Positions 44,101 through 50,979 of a stretch of DNA of 64,000 nt are shown one piece after another. The notes below the pieces were generated by a model that worked only from the letters and a program-made list of their open reading frames with translations, ran no database searches and had not been told where the DNA came from. The position numbers were made by a program, and so were the translations under genes. Location: the NCBI GenBank assembly GCA_038373865.1, contig JAXGGA010003016.1, positions 46,344 to 110,343 on the forward strand, given 5' to 3'. Positions within the stretch are counted from its first letter, which is position 1; the number at the start of each line of letters is the position of its first letter. Source of the stretch: Uloborus plumipes. Lineage: Eukaryota; Arthropoda; Arachnida; Araneae; Uloboridae.

Positions 44101-46408
44101 AACCTCTCAGCTGAAAATAATATTTAGATCTGGTTGTTATTTTGCTTGTACTCCATTATGATGTAATTCCATTATAATGCAATTCAAACAATTTTTTTTT
44201 GAAAATATTAGAACGTTATCACTCATTAATGTATAAAAAATGAATGTAAAGTTTCAAATTTAACTCATAAATTATTTTTAAAAATAAAATGATAAAAATT
44301 ACAGGACTGAGTCTCTAAACTTTCTAATTATTTCTATATTTTACAGGAGATCAATACGATGTATGTGCCATATGTTTGGAAGACTACAATGAAGGGGACA
44401 AACTTCGAATACTGCCTTGTTCTCATGGTACGTTTCTCTTATTCTTTTCTCATCATATTTAATTTATTTTTGAGTATTCATTGGTAAAATAGTTTATTGA
44501 AATCTTACCTTCAAAATAACCTTAATTCTTGGTAAAATTTTAAAAGTTTATCTTTTAAAGGGTTGCTGAAAAGTTTTGCTGTTGCAAATAAAATGTATAA
44601 TGTAATTTGCAATGAAGAAATTGATTTATAATATAGATTGAAGCAAGTACATTTATTAAAATACCTTTTTTAATTAGCAGATTATGAAACTATTTAGTAT
44701 ACATTTGAAAAAGAAAAAACTTGTAATGTTTGCATAATGTGAAGCAGTAAAGTATGCTGACCTCAAATTACGTGTTGAATGCATGAAATAACTTGTTTCA
44801 GAATGACTCTTTACCAGTATAAAAGCCTTTATATGAGATTGCTATATCTCTGTGTTGAAGGTGTAAAAGATCATTATTCAACTAGATTCCTTCATCTGAT
44901 ATATTTCTACAATATATATGTTGATGCAATAGGCATAGTATCAGCATATGGCAGTGTTTGGTTTTGTTGAGATTGAGGATTTTTTATTTCCCAATGAAGT
45001 AGTGGTTCTACACAGCATACTTCCAAAACAGAATTAGTAGAGCATATGATTGTTTCTGACTTCTTAGAGTTTCCCATGCAAGAATCAAATATCTCATTTT
45101 TACTTTAGATAGCTTTAAGTCGTTATGAAAACTCAAAGCAAAAAGTAGGATTGGTATCATGCCTTCTGGTGCCATTTCTATCATTTCTGATGAAATGAAA
45201 GAAACCCCAATTTTCTTTGCTGTTGGACTTGCATTGTCCCCCCCCCCCCCCCTATAAGCTAAAAATACGTTAAATACACCCTTGGTTTCTTTCATATGTG
45301 GTACCTATCTGAGAACAACTTGTTCAGACTACACTTTATTTTGAATTTTTATAGTAATTGGTTGTCCTTTTTGTTGCAATTGACTGCTAAGCATCCTATC
45401 ACAATCGAACCATGTGTTTTCTTGCTTGGCACTGAAGAAGAAGGTTTTATGCCTTTGAAACATGTTTGCCGATTTTTAAACTGGACTTATTTGTGCTTTT
45501 AGACGTTGCTTTTTGGTTTTTACTCATTTGCGCACAAAGTGAACTGTTTTTAAAACATGTGTTTTGTATTAGTATGACGTATTTTGGGTATGTATTCTGC
45601 CAGGGTTATAGTCACGAAGGATTGTAAGAGGAGAACATAACCTACTTTTTAAATTTTACATGAGCATCCTGCATCCTCCAATTTTTATTATTTTAATGCA
45701 AGCATCCTGCATCCTCCAATTTTTATTATTTCAGCTCAAGTATCCTCCCATTTTTTAATTTCATTATCTTATGCTCATATCTGTAAGCCTCCCCAACATT
45801 TTCCCCTTGACTACACCACAAATATCTATACTCTGGGAAGTTTTCTTTCAAAGTTTAGAATTATTTGTATTATTGTTATTATTAATAAATCTAAGCATAA
45901 CTATTTTTATTTACTCGTTCCTTATTTAGCTTATCATGCCAAATGCATAGATCCATGGCTAATGAACAATCGTAGGAATTGCCCTTTGTGCAAAAGGAAA
46001 ATAACTTTTGGAGACTCGGCTGATGAAAGCGAGTCTGAAGATTCTGAGCTGACTTCTCCGGCTGAAAATACTCCTTTGTTAACTTCACCTGCTCATCGTG
46101 GCCAAACTTGGGGCACTTTTGTAAATCCTGTGCTCACAGTTAATAGTAGAGATGCAGCCGGACCATCTTCCGTTCCGGACGATTTCCTATACGCAGATAA
46201 TTCTTCCCCATCAAATGTTGCTCCAACTCCAATTGCTGAAAACATACTATCAGAAGATGAATCAGAGAGTTTGTTGCCTCCGCCTCATCGTTCTGTCAAT
46301 AATGGTAAAAGCGGTGATGGGGCTTCAGAAACTCCCTCAATTGTTCAAGTGAACTTAATTGATGCAGATAACGACTCATCCGACACATTTCATGGCTTAT
46401 CTGTGTAA
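14224..46408 (+). CDS. RNF13: PA-TM-RING E3 ubiquitin ligase, RNF13/RNF167 (Goliath) family
   Basis: Nine coding exons (14224-14310, 15850-15927, 24354-24485, 36711-36789, 37066-37153, 39082-39205, 43375-43468, 44347-44427, 45930-46408) join in frame to 413 residues. Residues 1-25 form a signal peptide. 30-165 form the lumenal protease-associated domain, with Cys67 and Cys94 and sequons NFT78-80 and NGT88-90. About 174-198 is the single membrane helix. 234-275 is a RING-H2 finger with CAIC, CSHAYH and CPLC. The tail is Ser/acidic with ENTPLL at 300-305. Family members are endosome/lysosome/ER-membrane ubiquitin ligases that pair with E2 enzymes through the RING. Human RNF13 is 381 residues. 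The RNF13 versus RNF167 choice is inferred from KGDxYDVCAIC and the dileucine tail. Introns 2, 3, 5 and 6 are swollen by transposons, none of which breaks an exon. Confidence 0.92.
14311..15849. other. RNF13 intron 1
   Basis: Phase-0 intron, GTAAGT to TTAATAG. No transposon ends or coding recognised; a short (TA)n lies at about 15668-15686. Confidence 0.5.
15850..15927 (+). CDS. RNF13: RNF13 coding exon 2
   Basis: The acceptor TGTTAATAG ends at 15849 and the donor is GTAAAT at 15928. 26 codons from FDSFGNQVD to DDDFLTIE, phase 0. Poorly conserved N-terminal part of the lumenal domain; recognised because both splice sites and phases fit between exons 1 and 3. Confidence 0.75.
16182..16960. 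mobile_element. hAT non-autonomous element with CTAC arrays, copy 1
   Basis: The left end CAGTGTTTGGAAAAACTGCAT and right end GTAGCGCGCTACTTCCGATCACTG are hAT-like. A perfect 8-bp duplication TATTGAAG flanks it (16174-16181 and 16961-16968). About 120 bp inside each end are dense repeats of GTAGTT/CTACAACTAC in both orientations. No transposase. Same family as 21891-22487. Confidence 0.9.
17716..18009. mobile_element. hAT MITE, CAGGGTTGCCAG family
   Basis: The ends are CAGGGTTGCCAGCG and TCTGGCAACCCTG, with a perfect 8-bp duplication TCTTTTTC at 17708-17715 and 18010-18017. A second internal copy of the right end (CTGGCAACCCTG at 17816-17827) suggests a partial internal duplication. It is nested in Helitron family A. 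Confidence 0.88.
18469..18488. repeat. 20-bp perfect palindrome inside Helitron A
   Basis: CTTGGCGATATATCGCCAAG is self-complementary. Further TTGGCGA/TCGCCAA pieces lie within 100 bp on either side. The 61571-62154 copy keeps it with one change. Confidence 0.9.
18911..20617. other. interior of the large CAG-ended element or intron
   Basis: AT-rich; a hAT-like solo end CAGGGATGCACAACCTTTTTG sits at about 19207 without a visible partner. A G12 tract is at about 20087. No coding recognised. Confidence 0.4.
21170..23000. repeat. degenerate tandem array punctuated by C-tracts
   Basis: Units of roughly 70-95 bp recur. Each has a C-run of 5-12 bases, a purine-rich block (GAAAAAA), then an A/T block often reading AAATACGCATTTAAATT or similar. 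C-runs are visible at about 21180, 21521, 21690, 21823, 22561 and 22700. A hAT MITE interrupts it. Related units occur at 51530-51780. Confidence 0.55.
21891..22487. mobile_element. hAT non-autonomous element with CTAC arrays, copy 2
   Basis: It begins CAGTGGTCGGATGTAGCGCGCTAC and ends AGTTTTTCCAACCACTG, with a perfect 8-bp duplication GTTCAAAC (21883-21890 and 22488-22495). It is in reverse orientation relative to copy 1 (16182-16960) and carries the same GTAGTT/CTAC subterminal repeats. Confidence 0.92.
23431..24353. other. end of RNF13 intron 2
   Basis: AT-rich, with a T19 tract at about 23811, ending TTTCTGTTTTCAG. No element recognised. Confidence 0.5.
24354..24485 (+). CDS. RNF13: RNF13 coding exon 3 (protease-associated domain)
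   Basis: The acceptor TTTTCAG ends at 24353 and the donor is GTATGT at 24486. 44 codons including [10 protein letters not shown] and [18 protein letters not shown], phase 0. The AxPxxAC...C spacing is typical of PA-TM-RING lumenal domains, where the two Cys are thought to pair. It contains two N-glycosylation sequons (NFT, NGT). Confidence 0.9.
24486..24934. other. start of RNF13 intron 3
   Basis: AT-rich, no element recognised before the GGGCAATTCC end at 24935. Confidence 0.4.
25293..25308 (+). repeat. TGTAACGTGAGTCACG motif, copy 1
   Basis: Exact 16-base match. The 11-base core CGTGAGTCACG is self-complementary around its central base. Confidence 0.85.
25459..25473 (+). repeat. TGTAACGTGAGTCAC motif, copy 2
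   Basis: Matches up to ...GTCAC, then ACG follows. A partial inverted version (GTGAGTTAC) comes 10 bases later. Confidence 0.75.
26577..27524. mobile_element. hAT-like element with GTCATGGA subterminal repeats
   Basis: The left end CAGGGTGTCCGC and the reverse complement of the right end, CAGGGTATCTGC, pair. TATAAA lies immediately outside both (26571-26576 and 27525-27530). GTCATGGA occurs repeatedly in the first 120 and last 80 bp, a pattern typical of transposase-binding subterminal repeats. The interior is GC-richer with no recognised transposase. Confidence 0.75.
27570..27722 (-). mobile_element. pogo/Tigger-like MITE fragment
   Basis: The minus-strand end TACAGTAAAACCTCTCTGAGCGGTCAC resembles pogo/Tigger termini (CAGT..AACCTC). 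The left side (GTGACCGTTCAGAGGGGTTA, about 27581) is a truncated partner. Confidence 0.4.
27842..28250 (+). repeat. cluster of four TGTAACGTGAGTCACG motifs
   Basis: Exact copies at 27842-27857, 27864-27879, 28054-28069 and 28235-28250, all on the + strand. The last touches the TGGAATTGCCC end, as expected for subterminal binding sites of a transposase. Confidence 0.85.
28290..29903. mobile_element. CAG-ended transposon with 5-bp target duplication
   Basis: The left end CAGGGGTCTG and right end CAGACCCCTG are perfect inverses. CCTAC lies directly outside both (28285-28289 and 29904-29908). Four head-to-tail units of about 35 bp (CGGACCCTTCACAAAAATAC...CAAGCAAAA) follow the left end, and CGGACC/TTTTCACAAAA units precede the right end. 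No transposase frame is present. 5-bp duplication suggests the hAT5 group. Confidence 0.65.
28315..28440 (+). repeat. 35-bp subterminal tandem repeats
   Basis: CGGACC(C)TTCACAAAAATACNNTCNAGCAAAA repeats about four times with few differences. Confidence 0.8.
29926..30487. mobile_element. piggyBac deletion derivative
   Basis: TTAA (29922-29925), then CCCTCGTGGGTCCCT; the right end AGGAACCCACGAGGG is followed by TTAA (30488-30491). Inside both ends lie hyphenated palindromes GGGGTC-N-GACCCC (about 29968-29985 and 30454-30471). The remaining coding is the transposase cysteine-rich tail (30169-30310, minus). The DDD catalytic region is deleted, so it can only be mobilised in trans. Confidence 0.88.
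30169..30310 (-). pseudogene. piggyBac transposase C-terminal cysteine-rich domain
   Basis: The minus-strand frame encodes [16 protein letters not shown], then [14 protein letters not shown] and a stop at 30169. The CxxC...CxxC...CxxH spacing is the zinc-binding cysteine-rich domain that closes piggyBac transposases and binds the element's ends. The frame stays open upstream to 30429, but that part is hydrophobic and low-complexity and reads through the deletion junction, so I do not count it as transposase. Confidence 0.8.
31043..32124 (+). mobile_element. hAT internal-deletion derivative
   Basis: The left end CAGTGACGTGCGGT and the reverse complement of the right end, CAGGCACGTGCGGT, pair, with GCCCAAGCAA-type repeats just inside both. 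The flanking 8-bp duplication is ATATATAT, less certain because the target is an AT-tract. The transposase N-terminal zinc finger remains (31514-31915); the catalytic part is missing. Confidence 0.8.
31514..31915 (+). pseudogene. hAT transposase N-terminal TTF-type zinc finger fragment
   Basis: The frame begins [15 protein letters not shown] and includes [17 protein letters not shown], then [11 protein letters not shown], then [16 protein letters not shown] and a VAHI His. This is the TTF-type zinc finger seen at the start of ZMYM1-like hAT transposases (CxxC plus Trp- and His-containing helices), a DNA-binding module for the element's ends. The frame then runs into unrelated sequence and stops, so the dimerisation and catalytic domains are gone. 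An upstream in-frame Met at 31490 is possible. Confidence 0.78.
33531..34360. repeat. foldback element with about 75-bp inverted repeats
   Basis: TTTTGGCAAGATATTAAGAGCAAGAATCTGAG...GACATCTCAGATTTTTTCCAAAA (33531-33605) is repeated inverted at about 34268-34360 with small indels. The 650-bp centre is not recognised. It lies inside Helitron B; no target duplication could be fixed. Confidence 0.7.
34671..36710. other. end of RNF13 intron 3
   Basis: AT-rich. Contains an A20 tract (35050), a diverged direct repeat (AATGGATCA..TGACTCA.TGTCT at about 35303 and 35641) and the strong hairpin at 36025-36069. No coding recognised. Confidence 0.45.
36025..36069. repeat. GC-rich short hairpin
   Basis: GGAGAGGTGCCGCAACCA, a 7-base loop CGAACAA, then TGGTTGCGGTACCTCTCC. 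The 18-bp stem (19 with the flanking T-A) has one G-T pair, and it stands out from its AT-rich surroundings. It could be a tiny palindromic repeat or a structured RNA element; too short for a standard pre-miRNA. Confidence 0.85.
36711..36789 (+). CDS. RNF13: RNF13 coding exon 4 (protease-associated domain)
   Basis: The acceptor TATTCTAG ends at 36710 and the donor is GTAACC at 36790. It encodes [17 protein letters not shown], then ISAFQFIRP, ending in phase 1. The VLNAxxAGxxxAV pattern is the most conserved strip of PA-TM-RING lumenal domains. Confidence 0.92.
37066..37153 (+). CDS. RNF13: RNF13 coding exon 5 (protease-associated domain end)
   Basis: The acceptor TACCCTAG ends at 37065 and the donor is GTAAGA at 37154. 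It encodes [20 protein letters not shown], then KNNYLYNN; phase 1 in, phase 2 out. [12 protein letters not shown] matches the IPSVFIG-type strand of the domain. Preceding intron 4 is only 276 bp. Confidence 0.9.
37154..37656. other. start of RNF13 intron 5
   Basis: AT-rich; ends in a duplicated ATATCAATATAT phrase just before the TIR element. No feature recognised. Confidence 0.4.
37657..38894. mobile_element. TIR element (GGGGAGAGGGGGGCACATGT), TA target
   Basis: The left end GGGGAGAGGGGGGCACATG with TGAAC is matched by the right end GTTTACATGTGCCCCCCTCTCCCC, a near-perfect 24-bp TIR. TA flanks each end, inside a GTA/TAC border. Internal copies of GGGGCACA..TTTAC-type motifs occur at about 37840-37905, 38490-38520 and 38535-38560. 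No transposase; the TA target suggests a Tc1/mariner or pogo-like relative. Confidence 0.75.
39082..39205 (+). CDS. RNF13: RNF13 coding exon 6 (transmembrane helix)
   Basis: The acceptor CTTTTCCAG ends at 39081 and the donor is GTAATG at 39206. It encodes [19 protein letters not shown], then the hydrophobic run [20 protein letters not shown], phase 2 in, phase 0 out. It gives the single membrane helix (residues about 174-198). Confidence 0.92.
39206..39544. other. start of RNF13 intron 6
   Basis: AT-rich, nothing recognised up to the AT-tract at 39541. Confidence 0.4.
39545..40298 (+). mobile_element. Helitron, family C
   Basis: It ends GGGCAGAGCCGGGCCACGCAGCTAG before a T (40299), a Helitron-like 3' end. 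The start is an AT-tract followed by GGACGAAATTTGGCAGG, a phrase style frequent near Helitron 5' ends. The exact TC start is not clear. Contains hAT MITE copy 2 (40102-40215). Confidence 0.55.
40102..40215. mobile_element. hAT MITE, GGGCCGTCATTT family, copy 2
   Basis: GCCCGTCATTTAGGG at the left, GAAATGACGGCCCTG at the right, with interior GTGAAATTACATTGTGTTTGGACCC as in the other copies. Flanks AATCGGGA/AATCAGGA match at seven of eight. Confidence 0.75.
40299..40914. other. intron 6 sequence, including LINE 3' UTR
   Basis: 40660-40914 is probably the 3' UTR of the antisense LINE relic that follows (contains AATAAA on the minus strand at about 40835-40856). The rest is unassigned. Confidence 0.35.
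40915..41290 (-). pseudogene. LINE RNase H domain relic
   Basis: The minus-strand frame (41247-40915) encodes [20 protein letters not shown], then ELAKRR. This is the WxPSHxGxxGNxxAHxLAK signature at the end of RNase H domains in arthropod non-LTR retrotransposons. Just upstream (41290-41262) another frame reads DCAIFSD, the catalytic IFxDS strand, so one frameshift lies near 41260. The stop at 40915 is followed by a short 3' region. Reverse transcriptase is not present. Clade (I, R1, LOA or similar) is undecided. Confidence 0.75.
41291..41846. other. intron 6 sequence without recognised content
   Basis: May continue the LINE relic upstream, but no conserved reverse-transcriptase motif could be read. 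A C11 tract lies at 41820-41830. Confidence 0.35.
41847..43266 (+). mobile_element. Tc1-like transposon, nearly intact
   Basis: The TIR starts CACTGCTCGACATTGAAAATG and is about 50 bp long. The right copy (CACTGCTGGACATTG...) differs at one base over 49. TA flanks each end (41845-41846 and 43267-43268). It carries one transposase reading frame (42090-43121). The 1420-bp length and layout fit the Tc1 group. It is in RNF13 intron 6, sense orientation. Confidence 0.93.
42090..43121 (+). pseudogene. Tc1-like transposase with three in-frame stops
   Basis: One frame of 344 codons, ATG (42090) to TGA (43121), broken only by TAG at 42120-42122, TAA at 42327-42329 and TAA at 42825-42827; there is no frameshift. 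The N-terminal part has paired helix-turn-helix regions ([19 protein letters not shown] and [14 protein letters not shown]). The catalytic triad is Asp in VFSDESRF (42564), Asp in QDNARPH (42831) and Glu in SPIEHVWD (42930). By my count 32 residues separate the second Asp and Glu. The tail ends AVRGGPTSY. Dead, but the TIRs could still be acted on in trans. Confidence 0.92.
43375..43468 (+). CDS. RNF13: RNF13 coding exon 7 (juxtamembrane)
   Basis: The acceptor ATTTTAG ends at 43374 and the donor is GTACGT at 43469. It encodes [20 protein letters not shown], then [12 protein letters not shown]; phase 0 in, phase 1 out. The basic RRRxRRNRL stretch after the membrane helix and the IPTxKFxKG lead to the RING are family features. 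Confidence 0.93.
43469..44346. other. RNF13 intron 7
   Basis: Phase-1 intron, AT-rich, with a T18 tract (about 43993). No element recognised. Confidence 0.5.
44347..44427 (+). CDS. RNF13: RNF13 coding exon 8 (RING-H2, first half)
   Basis: The acceptor TTTTACAG ends at 44346 and the donor is GTACGT at 44428. It encodes [20 protein letters not shown], then ILPCSH; phase 1 at both ends. It provides Cys234, Cys237, Cys252 and His254 of the RING. Confidence 0.95.
44428..45929. other. RNF13 intron 8
   Basis: Phase-1 intron. Holds a C14 tract (about 45237-45251) and three 38-bp tandem units (45663-45776). No mobile element recognised. Confidence 0.5.
45663..45776. repeat. 38-bp tandem repeat, three units
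   Basis: AGCATCCTGCATCCTCCAATTTTTATTATTT recurs at 45663 and 45701 almost exactly, with a diverged third unit from 45739. Confidence 0.85.
45930..46408 (+). CDS. RNF13: RNF13 terminal exon (RING-H2 second half, tail)
   Basis: The acceptor TTATTTAG ends at 45929. It encodes [10 protein letters not shown] and NCPLCKRK, completing the zinc ligands (His257, Cys260, Cys272, Cys275), then a 135-residue Ser/Glu/Asp-rich tail with ENTPLL (46064-46081), ending FHGLSV with TAA at 46406-46408. Long low-complexity cytosolic tails are usual in this family. Confidence 0.94.
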
Positions 46409-47388
46409 TTATTTTCTACTTTTAGTGAAATATTTTATATGAATAACTTTTCTATAAGCATTTTTCACTTTTGCCATATGGAATGGAAGCTGTATTTGTA
46501 GATGTATATGTAAGACCATTGCTAATATTGCTGGCATATATGTATTCCAAGCTATCTAATTCGGAAAGCTTATAGATGTAATTGCTTTTAATTGCCATTG
46601 TAATGTATATAGAAATTGGAACCTTTTTTTCAAGGGAGGATTGTAAATATATATACAGGTACATCTGTTGACTTGAGGCTACTTGTTAGTTCTCAAATTG
46701 CTGTTATTGTATTGATTTCTTGTGCAAAATAAAAACAATCATTATTTTTAGTATGCCTTTTTTTACAAAATTGGTAAAAATTGTATAATAAATATTCATA
46801 TTTTTTATTGTCATCTTAAAAGAAAATTAAGAATTAAATTATGATTTCCTTGTATTTTTATCATAGCTATTTTTGATGCTCAATATCATATATTATGATG
46901 GAATTCATAATACATTTATGCTTGCAAACAAATTAAATATTAATGCACTTGAACTAATATCATTATATGTAGAATCATATTTCTTTACCCGTGAAGTAAT
47001 AGAAAATATGTATTTTTCCGTTTTTGACTTCAAAAAAGTCCTGAATATTCTTTAGTTTACTGATTTTTATTTAGATGTAGTACCGGTGACGTTTATTTTA
47101 ATGCTCCTGAAATTATGAACCCATCAACAATCTTTGAGCAATAAATCTTTGAGCACAAAAGTAATTCCATTGTTCTCTTAGAATAATTAATGCTTTATTG
47201 TTAGCTTATTATTCTTTTCTCTTTCTTTTCTTCCTTTTTTTTTTTGAATGATTATGTATATAGCTTAAATATGTTTTAAATCTTGCAAATTTGTGCTTAT
47301 TTTTATAATTTTATATTCTTTTTAAAATTTTACTAAGGAATTCTTGACTCCTGCTCGCCAACATGCTACCACACTGTATATGTATTAA
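46409..47388. other. RNF13 3' UTR and downstream
   Basis: AT-rich. AATAAA at 46728-46733 is the first well-placed signal. A further AATAAA follows at about 47139. No other feature. Confidence 0.5.
46728..46733 (+). terminator. candidate RNF13 polyadenylation signal
   Basis: AATAAA lies 320 bases after the stop codon. Later signals (about 46789, 47139 and 50420) could serve longer transcripts. Confidence 0.5.
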
Positions 47389-47813
47389 CCCTCTGGCTGC
47401 TTATCCCGCAATTCCCACAGGCGACGAAGATGCAACAAAATTTGCTCATCCTGTGATTTTCACGTGCATGACGTAAGTTAAAACCTAATTCCGCAATTTC
47501 ATCGCTTACATGCCGAATTTTCTGAAGTATGTACTCTTAGCTCTCGACCATTTTACAAGCCTCCCAATTTAACAAAGAAAGGATTTTATCTACGTTGTTT
47601 GTTGCTTAAAAAATTGGAAAACAAATTGTAATGTTTCTTGAATTTGCCATAAACAACAGGAAGTAAACCTTTTCCTTGAACCTTGTTATGAGATTTATCC
47701 AAATAAGGGTAATTTATAACGTAATTTGCGTAAATTTGGTTCATAAACTTCATATTGGTTAAAATAGCCATTTTTTTAAGCGACTTCACTTACTAAATTT
47801 AGCAGTCAGAGGG
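47389..47813. mobile_element. piggyBac-like MITE
   Basis: TTAA (47385-47388), then CCCTCTGGCTGCTTA; the right end TAGCAGTCAGAGGG, then TTAA (47814-47817). Same end style as 11947-12433 and 29926-30487 but a different interior. No transposase. Confidence 0.85.
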
Positions 47814-49755
47814 TTAATCAATTTTTCTTCTATTGAAAATATTTGAGGCATCCATGCAGCTTGATATAACATTTGAACGTGCCATAAGTAACATAAAATA
47901 ATTTAGCACACGAATGTGGTTGAAGAAATTGTTAATTACAACCTTGAATGCTGTTCGAAGTTTTTTTTTTTTTTTTCAGTTAAATATTTAACTGGTATAG
48001 TTAAATTTTTGTTGTGCAACTTATATTGCCTCTTGAGTCATTCAAGTACATACAAAATACATTCAAAACAAGAACATGTTTACAACAGCTTCTTTTATTT
48101 GATGGTATGCAATCAATGCAGTTGATGGTATAAAACAATCAATTTATTGTTTAGTTTAATTATTTTTTTTTTACTATCACTTCTAAAATCTCACAGTTAA
48201 AAACGTATGCAGAATGCAACTTATGTTGCACATACACGCATATGTGTGTGTATAAATTAATAATTTATTTACACAAATCTCACTTCTTACCGTTAAAAAT
48301 GGAAAAGGTAATGGAACTGGAACTTTGGTAATACAATTTAGAAATTAAAAAATTTTCATGTTCTCAGGTACCGAAATTTTACTTTTTATACAAGGCTTAA
48401 AATTTTCTTCTCAAATGATGTTACAACGTATTGAACACATTGCACTTAATCTGTTGCTGTGGAACATATTTCACGTTATTCCCTTTTTAGAACTATATTA
48501 TCTTCTACTGTGTTCTTCTAGCAGATGTATATTGCATAGCAGAAGCAAATTTATAATACTTTTTTATCCCATCAAAAGTTCTGAGCCCAAGCAAATAAGC
48601 TTGAATGAGATAAAAATTCCCTTAGTCACTGTAAACATTATACTTGAAGATTTCATGTAATTGACAGTGCCAGTTCCTCTTTTTTTTCCTTTTTATCCAA
48701 GGTGATGATTTTTCAAAAGGTTGGACTCATTGTCACTACAATGCTAGTCAAAAATCAGGGAAAATGTAAGTAAATTGAAGTTGATGTGTACGGTAGAAGA
48801 AAATAACTTTATACAAAGTGCTTAATGTACTGAAGTTACTGCAAAAACTTTAAAACAAGTTTTAGTTTGTTCGAGTTTGAGTTTGAATGCCTCAATTTTC
48901 AAGTATAATATCTGCTTCTAAATACCTGTTTATTTGTCATAGTTGGTTTATAAATAGTACTTTACTTTCTGGTGTATTTCGTAATCTTTTATCATAAAGT
49001 TATTCTTTGCCTTTGTTTTAAATACAAATTACTGACTGTATCAGTTCTGTAAAAATAATTCTATTGTACAACTTACATATTTAATTTCTTTTATTTTTTG
49101 CAAAATTTAAAATTTATTGATTTTCAAATTTTAATTTTTGAGTTTAGAAGTTGATTTTGAATTGAAGTTCAAATGTTTTGTTAAAATGGAATAGTTCTTT
49201 CTATGTAACAGTTTTAAAAATCTTACATTGAAATCTTTTTATTCAGATGTATGTGTATGAATTATTATTTGAGCAATAGATTGTTATGGAAAACTTTAAA
49301 TCTGTGATACTTGTTGTTCTAATTTTACGTATTTAAAATTTTTTCTTTCATTCAGGTTAATTTTTTTTGGGGGGGGGGGGGTGCATATCAATGCTAGAGC
49401 AGTCCACGGGCTTTTAACTCTATGCAGAGAGAGAACTTTGTGATCTGTTGTCTACTCAGACCACATCACAGCTTATGAAACTGTTATTACCATAGAAATG
49501 CTCTCTACCAGCTGGATCACATGTTTTATCATGCAAAATGCAAGATTTCTAATACAAAAACATAATGACTTATAATTTTTTCCTCATAAACATTCATCTG
49601 TTCATTTACAAGCGCATGAAAAATTTGGAGCTCAATGATACAATTTATGCTTGAACACTTTTAACTTCTTCACAGTTCTGAGAGAGTGTATTTGCTTCTG
49701 AATTAAAATGTCTTCTTGGGGTCTTAAAATGTCTTAATAGGGGATATATCCCCAA
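47814..49755. other. downstream flank, no gene recognised
   Basis: AT-rich, low-complexity; a G14 tract at about 49369. The 100-codon frame at 48358-48660 has no conserved motif and no splice support. Confidence 0.4.
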
Positions 49756-49758
49756 ATC

Positions 49759-50165
49759 CCTCCCTGGATACACCACTGTTATCATTAAAGCATTGCTACA
49801 TAAAATTGAATAATATAAAGTACTCAGTTTTATTGAGCAATATCTACTCCTTTAGAATTGACTCTTCATATCTGTCATCTATCTAATAGGACAGTCAAAT
49901 ATTATGCAGGAAATTACGATAGTTTCTATCCAACAATTTACTGCAGACTTCGCAAATCTCTCCCTCTTGAGTACACCATTGCTGTCTCTAAAGCACTGCA
50001 ACATAAAATTGAGTAATATAAAAAGTATTAAATTTTATTGAGTAATATCCTTTCCTGTAGAATTGACATTTCATCTTTCATCTATCTAATGGTGCTTTCA
50101 AATGCTCTGCAGAAAATTACCATATTATCGTATCCAGCAATTATCTACTAATTTTAAAACTGCAG
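49759..50165. repeat. tandem duplication of a 203-bp unit
   Basis: TACACCACTGTTATCATTAAAGCATTGCTACATAAAATTGA (49769) and TACACCATTGCTGTCTCTAAAGCACTGCAACATAAAATTGA (49972) align, as do ATCTATCTAATAGG/ATCTATCTAATGG and the CTGCAGA endings. Both units are diverged, so the duplication is old. Confidence 0.75.
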
Positions 50166-50889
50166 ATCAATCTGTTCCTACATGTAGATCAAGATCTTCT
50201 ATTGTTGTAGAATGAGCTCTCTCTCTCCTCTAAGTTATAGGTCTGTGAAACTCTTTCCTTGAAGTAATATTTTTATTTTAAAACATTGTTCACTTTTTAT
50301 GTGTGTTAAATGTAAATAATCAAGTTTATATTTTAACAAGCTGTGTTACTAAGTTGTAAGCTTTTAAAGAATGTTGAAAGATGCTTCATCAATTGCTGTT
50401 TTCAGATATGTTATTTTAATAAAGAAAACTCTTATAGAGTGTATGAGTGTTTTACAGTTGTACCCTGATGATGCAAATGCTTTTAACTAGCATTAATTCT
50501 TTATAACTAATGTAAACCTGTTTTTCTTGGTTTTTTTTAGGGAGAATGAACATTTTAATTTCTGGTGAAAGTTGAGTAAATTTTTTTTAAGATACAATAA
50601 ATTAATATAAATTTTACTGCATTGAAAGTTAGATATAATTGTGAGTGGACTACAATGAGAACCTTAGCATGATATTTTCATTTGGCACCATATTACAGGG
50701 TTCCCACCATGCAGAAATCCTTAAAACTCTTAGAACTTCATTTTCCCATATAGGATCTCCAGTAAGTTCTTTTGAAAATTAAATATGGCCCTTGAAATAT
50801 ACTTTAACTTTTACAACTATTTTAAAGAATTGACTAAGTTACAATTAAATAAATAGAGAGTCAATCAAATTGCAACTTTACAAAGTGAA

Positions 50890-50935
50890 GTACAATAAAA
50901 CCTCATTCATCGGGATTAATCCAATGACATAGCGA
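50890..50935 (+). mobile_element. pogo/Tigger-like solo end
   Basis: TACAATAAAACCTCATTCATCGGGATTAATCC resembles the start of pogo-type MITEs. The other end was not found. Confidence 0.35.
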
Positions 50936-50979
50936 AAGGGAGAATGGTAAGGGGATTATGTCCTTTTCGGCGAATATAT

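Noticed and set aside
45008..45295. 95-residue minus-strand frame
   Set aside because: It reads through a C-run and intron 8 of RNF13; no similarity recognised.
48358..48660. 100-residue open frame as a gene
   Set aside because: Hydrophobic, AT-driven composition, no motif or exon signals recognised.
49353..49778. Possible hAT element from CAGGTTAATTT to GGATACACCACTG
   Set aside because: The left end does not match the right end beyond CAG. Flanks match at only 6 of 8, and the right-end phrase recurs in the neighbouring 203-bp repeat unit.
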